Source of the DNA: Sphingobacteriaceae bacterium
Lineage (GTDB): Bacteria; Bacteroidota; Bacteroidia; B-17B0; Aurantibacillaceae
Length of the DNA: 64,000 bases
NCBI GenBank assembly: GCA_002319075.1
Contig: NVQB01000001.1
Location: 248,001-312,000 of the forward strand
Direction: 5' to 3'
In this document: positions 1 to 10,393 of the stretch, in pieces
Layout: every line of letters starts with the position of its first letter
Position numbering within the stretch: the first letter of the stretch is position 1
Position numbers and translations under genes: made by a program
Notes under the pieces: model-generated
What the model was told of the DNA's origin: nothing
What the model saw: the letters and a program-made list of their open reading frames with translations, nothing else
Database searches by the model: none

Positions 1-2
1 AC

Positions 3-3000
3 TCTCCAACTATTGCGATACAAAATCCTGTCAACGGGCAAACTATTTCTGTAACGTATATAAGCAATCAGGGTTGTCAGGATTCTGTGCAGTATATTCT
101 AGCATCTACAACACCCGGATTTCTTATGGCAACGGGTATTACCTCTGTATGTTTAAATGGAACCAATGGCACGGGCCAAATAAACCTGGCAACCGCGCAA
201 GGAGCGCCTTCAGGATTTAATTACATCAATGTCGCCTCAAGCGGCAGCAATACCCCAGCGTACAACACAAGTACTTCTGCAGGAACTGCGACCAATCTTA
301 CTTTAAGCGGGCTTGCAGCAGGCACTTACAGTGTGAACGCATTTGATGGTGCCTGTTATTATACCAGCACTTTTGTAGTGAACACACATGTTTTTAATTA
401 TACGTTAACACCATCCTCACCCACTCTTTGTCCTGGTAACAGCCTGGCAGCTTCGGTCAACTTCGGTTATGCGCCCGGCGGCATGTATACTTATCAATGG
501 TCTCCTTCTACCTGGCTTATCGGTACAACATCTGCCAATTCTATCGTTAGTCCCACTGTAGTGCCAGGAACTCAGGCTACAATAGTTTATACTGTAGTTG
601 TTACCCCAACTCTGATTAATTGTCCTCTTGTAAAACACATGACCATTACTGCTGTTAATCCCGGAACTCCTACTTTTAGTGTTATTCCAGCCTTGTGTAA
701 TAATTCTTCTGCTTATCAAATTCTTACTAATCTTCCTGGTGGTAGTTTTTCAACGAGCTTTTCTGGTACTGCGAGTCCGGTAAGTGCAGGTGGACTTATT
801 ACTCCTTCTCATACAAACATTGTATTTGGAGTGAATACATTTACTTATTCAACATCCGTTTATACCTGCGCGGCAAGCAATACCGGTACTTATGAAGTTT
901 CTGAATTCCGGACTGCCGCTTTAAGTGCTGGGGTTCCGGCCCTTTGTGTTACCAGCCCTGCATTTAACCTGATGACTATCGTTCAGGGTACCGCTGGCGG
1001 CAGTTGGAATGGAACAAATGTAAATGCAAACCAATTCAGTCCTGCTAACCTTCTTAGTGGTAATTATACTCTAACTTATTCCAGAACGTCTTCTCCGAAT
1101 ACACTCGCCTGTCCTTCAAACACAAGTATTAATGTTGCTGTAACAAACACGCTTATACCAACTATTACTCAAGTATCTGAATTCTGCACGAACGCTGCCC
1201 CTTTTTCTTTAACTGCTAATCCAGCAGGTGGCGGATGGTCGGCGGCTATGGGCGTTACGAATAGCGGACTGGTTATGCCGGCCAACATCACAAGTCCTAA
1301 TCTTACGGTGACCTATACTTTGGTTGACGGACCTTGTTTAGACATGTCCAGCACTGTGCTACAAATTTCGAAATTTATTCCTGCCACCTTAACCGGACCT
1401 GCTCCTGATTTTTGTTATTCGACTCCCGCATTCAATCTCATGAGCTTAGTATTAAATACAAGCGGAACATGGACTGCAGCGAGCGGTGTTGCCACCAATT
1501 CTTTTTTTCCAAATGGTTTGGCTACTAACACCTACGCCTTAACTTACAACACCACTTCAGTACCGAATGCACTTTTGTGTCCGGATAGCCAAACACTTTT
1601 TGTATCTGTATTAAATCCAGCACAACCCACCATTACTCCGGTTTCGACTTTGTGTAATAATGTAAATCCATTTCAATTAAGCGTCAGCCCGAATACAGGC
1701 CAATGGAGCACAACTGCTTATTTGTCGGACAATGGGTTGTTTTCGCCGGCCCTCAGCTCTATTGGAAATAACTTAATTCAGTACAGTATTGGAACTCCTA
1801 CTTGTAACCGACACCAGGCCATGAACATTAACGTAGAAGCATTTGTTCCAGCTACGATTACAGGAAATATTCCTGATCTGTGCAACAACAGTCCGGTTAT
1901 TAACTTATCTCCATTTACTTCAAATAACCTGGGACACTGGACGGGAACAGGGATCAGTGGCACTGATTTTAATCCTGCCGTTGCCGGTGCAGGAAGTGTT
2001 ACTCTACAGTATAACACAGCTTCTTCACCATCAGGCCTTTGTCCTGACGTAGCCTCTATTGCTGTAAATGTGTTTTCGCTTGCAGTACCTGTGGTTTCAC
2101 AAGCCGGGCCTTTCTGTAATTCAAGCTTACCTGTGCAATTAAACGTAAGTCCCATCGGAGGGTTATTCGGTGGCCCGATTACAGGCGTTGTTTCGTCAGG
2201 AGGCCTGTTTAATCCCGCATTCGGTGTTATTGGAAATAATCTAATTACTTATAGTGTTACTTCTGGTCCTTGCAAAGCTTATGCGCAAACAATTGTTAAA
2301 GTTGAGAAGTTTGTTTCAGCAGCATTTGAAAAACCAGTGGGACCATTTTGTAACACCGACCTTGCTGTAAATCTTAATAGTTATGTGCAAAATCAAGGTG
2401 GTACATGGTCTACCAAAAATGGCGCTCCAGGTTTACTTGGAACACTGTTTAATCCTTCCATTGCGAACCCCGACAATGCAATTGTTCTGGTATACACAAC
2501 ACATTCTGAACCTGGCGAAGCTAACTGTCCTGATGTTGCCGAAATGCGCGTTGAAGTTCGCAAAGCCCCTCAGGTAGAAATAACAAGAAGTTTACAGGAA
2601 GGATGCGCTCCTTTAAAAATAGAATTTAATGCACCGGGGATAAATGCGGGGAAAGGCCTATGGAATATTAGTGATGGATCTGATCCAGAGAATGGATATA
2701 ACATCGAACACGTCTTTTCTACTCCAGGAAATTATAAAATTCAGTTTGACTATGCTGACAACCTGGGTTGCAAAGCAGATACGAAAACAACAGAAATAGC
2801 AGTATATGCTTCACCGAAAGCTGATTTTAGTTTCCCCGAAGAAATTTACATCAGCGAACCAAAAGTTCAACTTATCAACCTTAGTTCTGATCTTGACAAT
2901 AACTTGTATCAATGGAAAGCCGGCAATGTTTATCAAAGTTCTGAGCTTTCACCGGTTATAAATTTCACTGCTATTGGAAAATATCAGATAACGCTTACTG

Positions 3001-3350
3001 CTACATCTTTAAAAAACTGTTCGAGTGAGGTGAGTAAAGTGATCGAAGTAAAAAACAACTACAATATTTTTATACCAAATTCATTTACACCAAACTTTGA
3101 TGGCATAAACGATTATTTTATCCCGGTATTCACTAAAGAGGGTGTTGATCCAAAAGGATTTGAAATGAAGATTTATGATCGCTGGGGTCACCTCGTTTAC
3201 CAAAGCAATGAAATGAGTAAAGGATGGGATGGATCTTTCCAAAACAAGGGAGAGACTTTAAAAGAAGACTCGTACGTTTTCAAGATAAAATACAAAGATT
3301 CAGAGGGAAGCACTTTTGAGAAGATGGGAAATGTTTCTTTGCTTAAATAA
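3..3350 (+). CDS. T9SS type B (gliding-motility-type) surface protein, 5' partial
   Basis: The reading frame is open to the left edge of the window, so the N-terminus and any signal peptide are missing; the first internal start codon is a GTG at 87. About 690-2580 encodes eight repeats of roughly 77 residues, each beginning with a (F/L)C(N/T) motif followed by a G-x-W/F core. They alternate between two sub-types. Next come two PKD-like modules (about residues 830-990 counted from 87) and a final CHU_C module with FIPNSFTPNFDGINDYF and a YDRWGHLVY motif. CHU_C tails mark type B cargo of the type IX secretion system, so the protein is probably exported and surface-attached. Adhesin or matrix role is inference. 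Confidence 0.9.
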   Translation, partial: SPTIAIQNPVNGQTISVTYISNQGCQDSVQYILASTTPGFLMATGITSVCLNGTNGTGQINLATAQGAPSGFNYINVASSGSNTPAYNTSTSAGTATNLTLSGLAAGTYSVNAFDGACYYTSTFVVNTHVFNYTLTPSSPTLCPGNSLAASVNFGYAPGGMYTYQWSPSTWLIGTTSANSIVSPTVVPGTQATIVYTVVVTPTLINCPLVKHMTITAVNPGTPTFSVIPALCNNSSAYQILTNLPGGSFSTSFSGTASPVSAGGLITPSHTNIVFGVNTFTYSTSVYTCAASNTGTYEVSEFRTAALSAGVPALCVTSPAFNLMTIVQGTAGGSWNGTNVNANQFSPANLLSGNYTLTYSRTSSPNTLACPSNTSINVAVTNTLIPTITQVSEFCTNAAPFSLTANPAGGGWSAAMGVTNSGLVMPANITSPNLTVTYTLVDGPCLDMSSTVLQISKFIPATLTGPAPDFCYSTPAFNLMSLVLNTSGTWTAASGVATNSFFPNGLATNTYALTYNTTSVPNALLCPDSQTLFVSVLNPAQPTITPVSTLCNNVNPFQLSVSPNTGQWSTTAYLSDNGLFSPALSSIGNNLIQYSIGTPTCNRHQAMNINVEAFVPATITGNIPDLCNNSPVINLSPFTSNNLGHWTGTGISGTDFNPAVAGAGSVTLQYNTASSPSGLCPDVASIAVNVFSLAVPVVSQAGPFCNSSLPVQLNVSPIGGLFGGPITGVVSSGGLFNPAFGVIGNNLITYSVTSGPCKAYAQTIVKVEKFVSAAFEKPVGPFCNTDLAVNLNSYVQNQGGTWSTKNGAPGLLGTLFNPSIANPDNAIVLVYTTHSEPGEANCPDVAEMRVEVRKAPQVEITRSLQEGCAPLKIEFNAPGINAGKGLWNISDGSDPENGYNIEHVFSTPGNYKIQFDYADNLGCKADTKTTEIAVYASPKADFSFPEEIYISEPKVQLINLSSDLDNNLYQWKAGNVYQSSELSPVINFTAIGKYQITLTATSLKNCSSEVSKVIEVKNNYNIFIPNSFTPNFDGINDYFIPVFTKEGVDPKGFEMKIYDRWGHLVYQSNEMSKGWDGSFQNKGETLKEDSYVFKIKYKDSEGSTFEKMGNVSLLK

Positions 3351-3370
3351 AAACACCCAAAATAAACATA

Positions 3371-3403
3371 AAAAGAGGCTGCTACATTCGGGCAGTCTCT
3401 TTT
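3371..3403 (+). terminator. Rho-independent terminator
   Basis: A 12-bp stem (aaaagaggctgc / gcagtctctttt, one G-U pair) is followed by a T-rich stretch. It lies 20 bp after the stop of the T9SS protein gene. Confidence 0.75.
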
Positions 3404-3516
3404 GCTTTTTAGATCCTTAGCCCGTTATAGACAGGAAAAACTTTACCTAAACAGGATAAAAACCAATTGGAACGCCTAAAAATAAAAACGGAGTGAAGAA
3501 TTCTTTAGTGAATACT

Positions 3517-3627
3517 ATGAGGGCTAAAAAGAAGAAGGGAACGTGGAACGGCAAAAAAAAATCTAAACTAACAAAGAAGACTTATAAGGATAAGGAAAAG
3601 GAAAACAATTGGGGTAAAGAAAAGTAA
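3517..3627 (+). CDS. Small lysine-rich ORF, doubtful
   Basis: A 36-codon ORF (possible in-frame GTG start at 3493 would give 44 codons) encodes a very basic peptide, MRAKKKKGTWNGKKKSKLTK followed by another Lys-rich stretch. It ends one base before the stop of the convergent lipoprotein gene. A nucleic-acid-binding or ribosome-associated peptide is conceivable, but A-rich intergenic DNA gives such ORFs by chance. Confidence 0.25.
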   Translation: MRAKKKKGTWNGKKKSKLTKKTYKDKEKENNWGKEK

Positions 3628-3834
3628 TTACTCGATGCGACAGTTTTTAAAGTCTGCTAAAAGACTTTCGTTTTTCTCACAATCTTTTTCAAAACCACTG
3701 ACACCAATTTTCGTGGTGTGCACCGTTGTTATAAGCGTATCTCTTTTTTTGGAGACCGATTCACAAACACAATCGTATCTCTTCTGACAAGAAAAAGAGA
3801 TCAGGATGATAAAAAGTAGAATTATTTTCTTCAT
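3628..3834 (-). CDS. Small cysteine-containing lipoprotein
   Basis: A 68-residue protein with a lipoprotein signal peptide: MKKI start, hydrophobic stretch, lipobox S-F-S-C at about residues 13-16. The mature part is 53 residues and has four further cysteines (YDCVCES, KDCEK, FKNCRIE), which suggests disulfides in the periplasm. I do not recognise a family. It stands alone, convergent with the tiny Lys-rich ORF and divergent from the YeiH-type transporter gene. Confidence 0.65.
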   Translation of the reverse strand: MKKIILLFIILISFSCQKRYDCVCESVSKKRDTLITTVHTTKIGVSGFEKDCEKNESLLADFKNCRIE

Positions 3835-4068
3835 AAATGATTTATTTTAGGGTTAGTAATAAATCTGCACAAAACTAAGGAAACCTATATTGTTTCACAA
3901 GTTTCCATTATTATTCCGTTAATTATCAATAAATTAGGATATTAACAAGCGAGAAGGTTTTGCATAATTAACGAACCAATAAACTGAATATTGCTTAGTT
4001 GACGCCTATCAACTTTTTGTAAATTAAAAAAGAGTAAATTTAATTCCACACAACGCTTTTATTTCCTT

Positions 4069-5028
4069 ATGCCGGATTCACATCCAGAAAATCACCTTTT
4101 ACAAAATCCTCTTATAAAAAAAATCATTTTTGTAATCTGCTCTCTTCTTTGTGTGAGTACTTTTATTGCTCCTCCTTTTGCTTTGTTACTAGGACTTGTG
4201 GTTGTTAATATTTTCGGGAATCCTTTTCCTGAACAAAGTCAAAAGCTCTCGAGAATTTTATTGCAAGTTTCGGTTATAGGACTTGGCTTCGGAATGAACA
4301 TTCATTCAGCGATCGCAACCAGCAGAGAAGGATTTTCTTTTACCGTAGTTTCGCTCATCTGCACATTAATCTTTGGTGGGCTTCTGGGTTACTTTCTAAA
4401 AATCGATAAAAAAACCTCCCATCTCATTTCGAGTGGTACTGCCATCTGCGGAGCCAGTGCTATTGCAGCCATTTCACCCGTTATCTCAGCCGAGGGAAAA
4501 CAAATAACGGTGGCACTGGCCACTATTTTTATTTTAAACTCGGTAGCCTTATTTTTATTTCCTTTCATCGGACATCTTCTTAATTTATCGCAGTACCAAT
4601 TTGGAATCTGGAGTGGGATTGCTATTCACGATACCAGTTCTGTTGTTGGCGCGGCGGGACGCTATGGGAGCGAAGCTTTGCAGATTGCTACAACGGTAAA
4701 ACTGGCCCGAAGTCTCTGGATAATTCCTCTCACATTTATGAGTGCGTTTCTTTTTAAAACGAGTGCCAAAAAAGTAAAGATTCCTTATTTCATTCTCTTT
4801 TTTGTTCTGGCTATGATCTTAAATAGTTATGTCCCTCAATTAGCTATTGTCACTCCCTCACTATTAACGCTTTCAAAACTTGGCATCACACTTACACTGT
4901 TTTTAATAGGCGCCGGCCTTGATAAAAACGGACTAAAATCAGTAGGGCCAAAACCCCTTTTGCAAGGGGTTTTACTTTGGATCTTCATTTCTTTACTTTC
5001 GCTTTACGCTGTGCTGCATATGTTTTAG
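4069..5028 (+). CDS. YeiH/UPF0324 family putative sulfate exporter
   Basis: A polytopic membrane protein of 319 residues, the normal length for the YeiH family (Pfam Cons_hypoth698). Family signatures visible are GTAICGASAIAA at about 123-134, GIAIHDTSSVVGAA at about 183-196, and a GFGMNIHSAI segment at 73-82. About ten hydrophobic helices are apparent. The family is annotated as putative sulfate or sulfonate-related exporter, but the substrate is poorly established. The gene is monocistronic, with an upstream gap of 234 bp. Confidence 0.9.
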   Translation: MPDSHPENHLLQNPLIKKIIFVICSLLCVSTFIAPPFALLLGLVVVNIFGNPFPEQSQKLSRILLQVSVIGLGFGMNIHSAIATSREGFSFTVVSLICTLIFGGLLGYFLKIDKKTSHLISSGTAICGASAIAAISPVISAEGKQITVALATIFILNSVALFLFPFIGHLLNLSQYQFGIWSGIAIHDTSSVVGAAGRYGSEALQIATTVKLARSLWIIPLTFMSAFLFKTSAKKVKIPYFILFFVLAMILNSYVPQLAIVTPSLLTLSKLGITLTLFLIGAGLDKNGLKSVGPKPLLQGVLLWIFISLLSLYAVLHMF

Positions 5029-5106
5029 AAGAATTATACATTAAAACTACCGTAAACAGGCGGTTTTATGTTCAATACCTTCCATAAGTACTGACATGAG
5101 GCCTTT

Positions 5107-5139
5107 TTGTAATAGTTGTATTACATTTTACTATCTTTG
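5107..5139 (+). promoter_or_regulatory. Bacteroidota-type promoter for the receiver gene
   Basis: TTG at 5107-5109 and TATCTTTG at 5132-5139 are separated by 22 bases, matching the Bacteroidota TTG / TAnnTTTG consensus. The ATG at 5160 lies 20 bases downstream. Confidence 0.7.
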
Positions 5140-5159
5140 CCGGACATAAAAAACGCTAC

Positions 5160-5540
5160 ATGGTTAAGGTTATTCTTTTGATTGATGATGATAGTGACGA
5201 TCTGGAAATGTTTTCAGAAGCACTAAGCGAAGTTGATCCTACTATTAAATGTCTGAAGGCGATAGATTGTTTTATTGCTCTTGATCTTCTTGAGAAAAAA
5301 GCAGAACCTGACCTTATTTTTCTGGACATTAATATGCCGCGTATGAACGGGTGGGAATGTCTGTCGAAACTTAAGAATACTGAGGAATACAAAGATATTC
5401 CTGTAATTATGTATTCTACATCGTCGCATCAAAAAGAAAAAGAAACCGCCTCGCAACTGGGAGCTTCTGATTTTATAAGTAAACCTCACAATTACATGGA
5501 TCTGAAAAATATGATCCGGAATGTGATTGCCACTTCCTGA
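5160..5540 (+). CDS. Single-domain response regulator (CheY-like receiver)
   Basis: A stand-alone receiver domain of 126 residues. Acidic cluster D9-D11, phosphoacceptor D56 in FLDINMP, conserved T87 in MYSTSS and K108 in SKPH are all present. It has no output domain, so it probably acts in a phosphorelay or by binding a partner. No kinase is adjacent; PAS kinases and other receivers are scattered through the window. A good promoter immediately upstream indicates independent transcription. Confidence 0.92.
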   Translation: MVKVILLIDDDSDDLEMFSEALSEVDPTIKCLKAIDCFIALDLLEKKAEPDLIFLDINMPRMNGWECLSKLKNTEEYKDIPVIMYSTSSHQKEKETASQLGASDFISKPHNYMDLKNMIRNVIATS

Positions 5541-5571
5541 TTTTCGCCACAGATTGCGCTGATCACACAGA

Positions 5572-5605
5572 TTAACCTTCAGACGCTAGCATGAAAATGA
5601 AGGTT
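5572..5605. other. Inverted repeat between receiver and giant T9SS gene
   Basis: AACCTTCA and TGAAGGTT form an 8-bp stem around a 16-base loop. It lies between two convergent genes and may be a weak terminator. The preceding cgccacagattgcgctgat text resembles dispersed intergenic repeats common in Bacteroidota. Confidence 0.3.
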
Positions 5606-5702
5606 TAAGATCAGTTAAATAATCGCTGAAGTATTGAATAACAATCCAGGTTCAGACGAAACAGATTAAATTTTTCCTTTCAGTCGTCAATAAACCTTAC
5701 CC

Positions 5703-8700
5703 CTACTGAACCGGTAATTTCACTACCTTCTTAGAATTTTGAGAAAGAATATTTAAGAAATAAACACCTTTTGCCAGGCCTTTAAGATCCACTTCCAAAT
5801 TCAAATTTTTGGTATTGAGAGATCCATAATTTGCAATTTCTTTTCCGCTCACATCTGTCACACTTGACTGTAAGACAAGCTCTTCATCAAATCTGGCTTC
5901 TATTACAAACAAATTATTTCCAAGTGTCTTCACTTTAAACTCTTTCGCATTTAATTCAAAAGCTTGCAGTCCTACCATTCCATCGAGAACTGTAACCACT
6001 TTATAAGCTGTATCCTGGCAACCTGTACTGCTGGTCACCAAAAGATTTACGGTATAAACGCCACTGGTATTATATGAAAACGACGGAGAATTAGTTGTAG
6101 AATAATCCAGTCCTGTTCCAAAATCCCACGCATAAGCGTTTGCATTTAAAGAAGTATTAGTGAATTGAATAGAAGAACTCTGATCGAGGTAAATGGTATC
6201 GACACTTGTAAACTGAGCCTGTGCAGAAATTTGCTGATTGATAAGGTAATTACTTTCTTTAAAGTCGCACATGCCTACTGTATTAACAGAGAGTTCAAAA
6301 TTTCCGTTCGCTAAATTCGTTAAGGTATCTGCTCCTGCTTTATTTAAACTTGTTTTAACCGGACTTCCATTGCTTGTCCAGTAATAATTCCATGGACCAG
6401 CGGAATTACCAATAGCCGTGATAGAGCCTTTAACAGGAAATTCGCAGGTAGGTTGATGGAGGGTTTCGGTAAGACTTAAAGTGTTGTAGGTTATGGTAAA
6501 AACAAAACGTGAAACCGTTGTTGTGTCGCTTAAATTAAACACATAATCAGAAGATTTAAGATCGGTTGTAGTGCCGGTAAACTTATCATACAAAGTAATA
6601 CAGGCACCATTTGGAAAAGTATGAATATCTCTTGCGGTAATGGTATAGGTTCCTGAAACACCTGTTAATGTTTTTAAAGGGCAGGTAAAGGTTCCTATAA
6701 CCGGTGCAATGCCGTTAATTTGAAAAACATCGGAATCATTTTCAAGTGCTATACTTGCAGCAGTAAGGTCTTGACCGCGCATTTTATAAGAGTCGTAAAG
6801 TAAATCAAATGCAGTGTTGGCACCTGCCTGGTAATACAGAACCGTTTCATCTTCGTAATTATTGGCGCCTAATAGGGTAAGACGCGTTGCAGCAGGATTG
6901 GCCGGTTTTAAAAACGTAGGATTACCCGCAACTTTATTTGCTTCTGTTGCGTTTATGCCTGTAGCTCCCGTTGAGTGCACATAAAATCCTTGTCCCATGG
7001 CAATTACATCGCCTACACCACCCGAGGCAATCGCAGGACTGCTGATTCCGTTTACATAGGAAGCGAAACCACCTGATCCTGAATTAAGATCAGCATTGTA
7101 AACATAAATAGCATTATCAAGATTAGTGGTAGTTCCTCTTAAAGAGGCCCAGCTAACCGGTGATGGATAGGGATTCGAAATAAGGTTCCAGCCATCATTG
7201 GTAGTTGAACCAAAATTGGTATAGTTTAGAGGAATTGTGTAATTAAACTTTCTTGGCGTACCAGTAAGGTCCAATGTAATATCAGAAGTTGTATTTAAAC
7301 CTGTACCAAGATATACCCAATACCCTTTACCAGGAGTTATAGCATCAGAAACACCTGTTAAAGGAATGTATGAGGCACCGTCATCGTAAATACCACTTGC
7401 TGTTTCATCGTAATTGTAAATAGATAAAAACCCTGCTGAACTCCCGTCCGGACAACTGTTGCAGGAGATATAAATATTATCATCCCAATCTGCTAAAGTT
7501 AGGGCTGAAGAAATAGGAGAACCTAAAAAAGCCCAACCCGTAGTTCCACCCGGAGCAAATCGCTGCGCCGTTACATTGCCGGTATAATCTCCGGTACCTG
7601 TAATTTGTGCAATGCGCGCGGTACCAGTAGCATCCGAGATCATTGTAAACACCTGTCCGGTAGCATTAAAAATTCCATTACTAAGCGTTAATGTTCCTTT
7701 TAAATTTTCAGCATGAGCTAAAGAAGCACCCGTTGTATTATTTAAAGTAAGATTATAAAAATCTGTTGCAGATGAACCTCCGATGCTTTGAGCACTCGTA
7801 CCATTGAGTAACACAAGGCCGTTTCTTGCGTTAAACGTCCCACTATTTATAAAATTACCTTTTACCGTAGTTGTAAAATTAGAAGCAGTCACATCGACAC
7901 TTGCACCAGAAGAAATTGAAAAATTAGCATTAGCAGTAAGATTCGATCCAAATGTTTTCACTCCGGCGTTGCTAAACATCACCGTATTAAAAGTTTCTCC
8001 GCCTGTTTTTGAAATGGCCTGAGCGCTTGTTCCATTAAAATTCACCAAAGCTGTTCCGGGCGTGAAAGTACCGCTATTAGACCAATTGCCGCCCACAGCC
8101 ATATTTAAATTATTAGCATTAAGTGTGCCTGCGGCAATGGTTACTTTATCTGCTACGGTTAAACTGTTGGTAATTAAAAAACCGGTAGCATTTGCGCTAT
8201 TAAGTAGGAGATTCTGAATTTGTGTATCCGTATTAATATTCATAATCTGTGCTGCAGATGTTGAAGCATTTCCAATCTGCAATGTTCCGCCGGTTACAAT
8301 GGGTGCATTTGTATTTACGTTTACAAAGCCAAGATTCTGTGCGCCTGTGCCGCCTTCGTTTCGTATTATTATAGTTCCTCCGGTCATGTTACAGGTAGAA
8401 CCTGCACTGGCAATGTGAAAAGGTGCTATGGAAGTATTTGTGCTACCGAATGTAGGCACTACTAAGGTTCCTCCACTTATATTAAAATCGCAGATGTTAT
8501 TTACGTTTGTAACTCCTGAACCATCGAGTTTACCTGCAACATTTAAAGTTCCACCGGATATTGTAATGGCCCCGCCATTTGAAACAAGATCTTCATCTGC
8601 TGCATTTCCCACATTTAAGATCCCGTTACTTAAAACAATGTTTCCATACAGGGTAATTCCTGCACCCGTATTAACTGTAAGATTTGCAGAGTTGAGCCAC

Positions 8701-10334
8701 ATTGCGGTATTGGCAGCCATTGTAGTAGCTGCAGTAAAAGGAGTAATATTCACCGCGTTTACCGTAGAAAGTTTTAAAGTTCCTGAAATCAGGTCCAAAA
8801 AATTGGAAGCTGCTGAGAAATTAGAGGAACTAATCTCCAGGGTATTTTCTACTACAGAGCCAAGGCTCATATTTATCCGGTTAAATGCCGTAGTTGCCCC
8901 TGTTCCGCTCACTGTTTGGTTTCCGTCTTTATCAAAAATAACATCTACTAAACTGTTCGCATCTTGTATTAAATTTAAAACCCCATTGTTTACGATATTT
9001 CCTTCCAAAGTAATGGTATGTGTAACATTTGACGTAGAGAAGGTAGTAAGCACTGCAGAAGAATTTATAGTAACATTATTATTCACAAGTAAAGTTCTCG
9101 CTGTTGCGCCTGAAAAATTAAGGGTGCAAGCTGATCCAGCTCCCACTGTTAAGTTATTGCACACTGCATTGGCAATTATATTTACAGAATGGCCATTAGC
9201 AATGGTTACATTATCTGCAGCAGTGGGCACACCTGTAGGACTCCAGGTTCCAGCTGTGCCCCAGTTACCGGAAGACACAGAAACCTTATTTCCTGCAGCG
9301 GTTGTTGCCTGCGTACCTGTTAAAGCGGCGCTCAATGCCCCTTCAGTTACAGCATAAATTCTCCAGTAATAAGTTGTAGAAGGTAATAAACCCGTGGCCG
9401 CGTAGCTGGTAGCATTTACAGCAGTTTGAGCCAGAAAATCAAAATCACTATTATTTGTTGAATAATACACTACATAACCCCGTTCATTGTTTGCCAGATC
9501 TGTCCAGTTAAGGGTTGTGCCCGTTTGTGAAACTCCCGAAAACGTAAGACTACCTGGTGCTGATGAAGGAGCAACAGGGGTAAAAATATAGTTGGATGCT
9601 GAAGTCGGCATCGCAGAAAGGTTATTTTGAACTGTATTATTCAAAGTAGTGCTGTTTGCAGTTTGTAACATCTTAAGTTGGGCTGCAGTAGGCGTGTTAG
9701 ATACTGTTGGGCCATTAAGTCCCATACAATAAGAGAAAGTATTACTTCCCGCAGACATAGTGCCATAGTGAACGATAATTTGTCCGGTTGTTTCGATCAA
9801 TTTTACCTGGAAATTTAAACTAGGCGTTGTATTATTGTATACCGCCATATTGATCCACTCTACTGTGAGTGTTCTGTTGGGAGCAGATCCTGTTACCAAA
9901 TATTTAATGCTGTTTCCTAATGCGGCGGTTCCCCCTTGTGCTGTTAAATCGTCGTAAAAGGGAGCTACAGCAGGGCGCGTAGCATTTGCAGCGTTAGCCG
10001 CAGTAAAGGCAGTGTTATCATATCCAAAATCGTCGTTTTGCGGACCGCCATCGTCTGTGGAAGTTGAAAAATCAAGAAAACCATTCGTAGAAACAGAAAA
10101 TTGCGTATACCGGATACCATTGTACCAAAAGTCAAATCCAATATTGGTAAAATCCGACCGGTTGTCATCCTGCGTGTTACTGGTTTGATTTCTCCAACTG
10201 GCGAAGGAAGAACCCGCCACATTTATAGAGGTATAAGTGACAGAAGTGTTTCTTGCAGAGCTATAATTTGCAAGCGACTGTGAGTGAATTTGTGAAAAGG
10301 TAGAGAAAAGAGCGAAAAAAAAGAAAACTTTCAT
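5703..10334 (-). CDS. Giant T9SS type A surface protein with FnIII and PKD domains
   Basis: 1543 residues. It has a signal peptide ending near residue 20 (HSQS), a beta-rich N-terminal module, a fibronectin type III domain at about 255-345 (SSAPGSLTF to TYYWRIYAV), then long beta-helix-like repeats from about 350 to 900 rich in 'N-x-x-I-x-x-G-x-L-N' turns. A long globular region follows, then a PKD-like domain at about 1380-1460 (AYAWDFG, YTVNLLVTSS). The C-terminus (about 1465-1543) is a type A sorting domain ending GLAKGVYFLNI and a Lys-rich tail. It is therefore predicted to be exported by the type IX system. Adhesive or structural role is inferred. No enzyme domain was recognised. Confidence 0.92.
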   Translation of the reverse strand: MKVFFFFALFSTFSQIHSQSLANYSSARNTSVTYTSINVAGSSFASWRNQTSNTQDDNRSDFTNIGFDFWYNGIRYTQFSVSTNGFLDFSTSTDDGGPQNDDFGYDNTAFTAANAANATRPAVAPFYDDLTAQGGTAALGNSIKYLVTGSAPNRTLTVEWINMAVYNNTTPSLNFQVKLIETTGQIIVHYGTMSAGSNTFSYCMGLNGPTVSNTPTAAQLKMLQTANSTTLNNTVQNNLSAMPTSASNYIFTPVAPSSAPGSLTFSGVSQTGTTLNWTDLANNERGYVVYYSTNNSDFDFLAQTAVNATSYAATGLLPSTTYYWRIYAVTEGALSAALTGTQATTAAGNKVSVSSGNWGTAGTWSPTGVPTAADNVTIANGHSVNIIANAVCNNLTVGAGSACTLNFSGATARTLLVNNNVTINSSAVLTTFSTSNVTHTITLEGNIVNNGVLNLIQDANSLVDVIFDKDGNQTVSGTGATTAFNRINMSLGSVVENTLEISSSNFSAASNFLDLISGTLKLSTVNAVNITPFTAATTMAANTAMWLNSANLTVNTGAGITLYGNIVLSNGILNVGNAADEDLVSNGGAITISGGTLNVAGKLDGSGVTNVNNICDFNISGGTLVVPTFGSTNTSIAPFHIASAGSTCNMTGGTIIIRNEGGTGAQNLGFVNVNTNAPIVTGGTLQIGNASTSAAQIMNINTDTQIQNLLLNSANATGFLITNSLTVADKVTIAAGTLNANNLNMAVGGNWSNSGTFTPGTALVNFNGTSAQAISKTGGETFNTVMFSNAGVKTFGSNLTANANFSISSGASVDVTASNFTTTVKGNFINSGTFNARNGLVLLNGTSAQSIGGSSATDFYNLTLNNTTGASLAHAENLKGTLTLSNGIFNATGQVFTMISDATGTARIAQITGTGDYTGNVTAQRFAPGGTTGWAFLGSPISSALTLADWDDNIYISCNSCPDGSSAGFLSIYNYDETASGIYDDGASYIPLTGVSDAITPGKGYWVYLGTGLNTTSDITLDLTGTPRKFNYTIPLNYTNFGSTTNDGWNLISNPYPSPVSWASLRGTTTNLDNAIYVYNADLNSGSGGFASYVNGISSPAIASGGVGDVIAMGQGFYVHSTGATGINATEANKVAGNPTFLKPANPAATRLTLLGANNYEDETVLYYQAGANTAFDLLYDSYKMRGQDLTAASIALENDSDVFQINGIAPVIGTFTCPLKTLTGVSGTYTITARDIHTFPNGACITLYDKFTGTTTDLKSSDYVFNLSDTTTVSRFVFTITYNTLSLTETLHQPTCEFPVKGSITAIGNSAGPWNYYWTSNGSPVKTSLNKAGADTLTNLANGNFELSVNTVGMCDFKESNYLINQQISAQAQFTSVDTIYLDQSSSIQFTNTSLNANAYAWDFGTGLDYSTTNSPSFSYNTSGVYTVNLLVTSSTGCQDTAYKVVTVLDGMVGLQAFELNAKEFKVKTLGNNLFVIEARFDEELVLQSSVTDVSGKEIANYGSLNTKNLNLEVDLKGLAKGVYFLNILSQNSKKVVKLPVQ

Positions 10335-10393
10335 GCGTGTGTGCCGGTTTTACCCGATTAAATTATTTAAAAATGGAACCAACCCTTGTCTAT

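Noticed and set aside
1778-2155. 125-codon minus ORF
   Set aside because: Antisense of the T9SS adhesin repeats; no signal or motif.
8428-9357. 309-codon plus-strand ORF
   Set aside because: Lies wholly inside the giant T9SS gene on the other strand; composition is that of a reverse frame (VPP, FTV-rich), with no motif.
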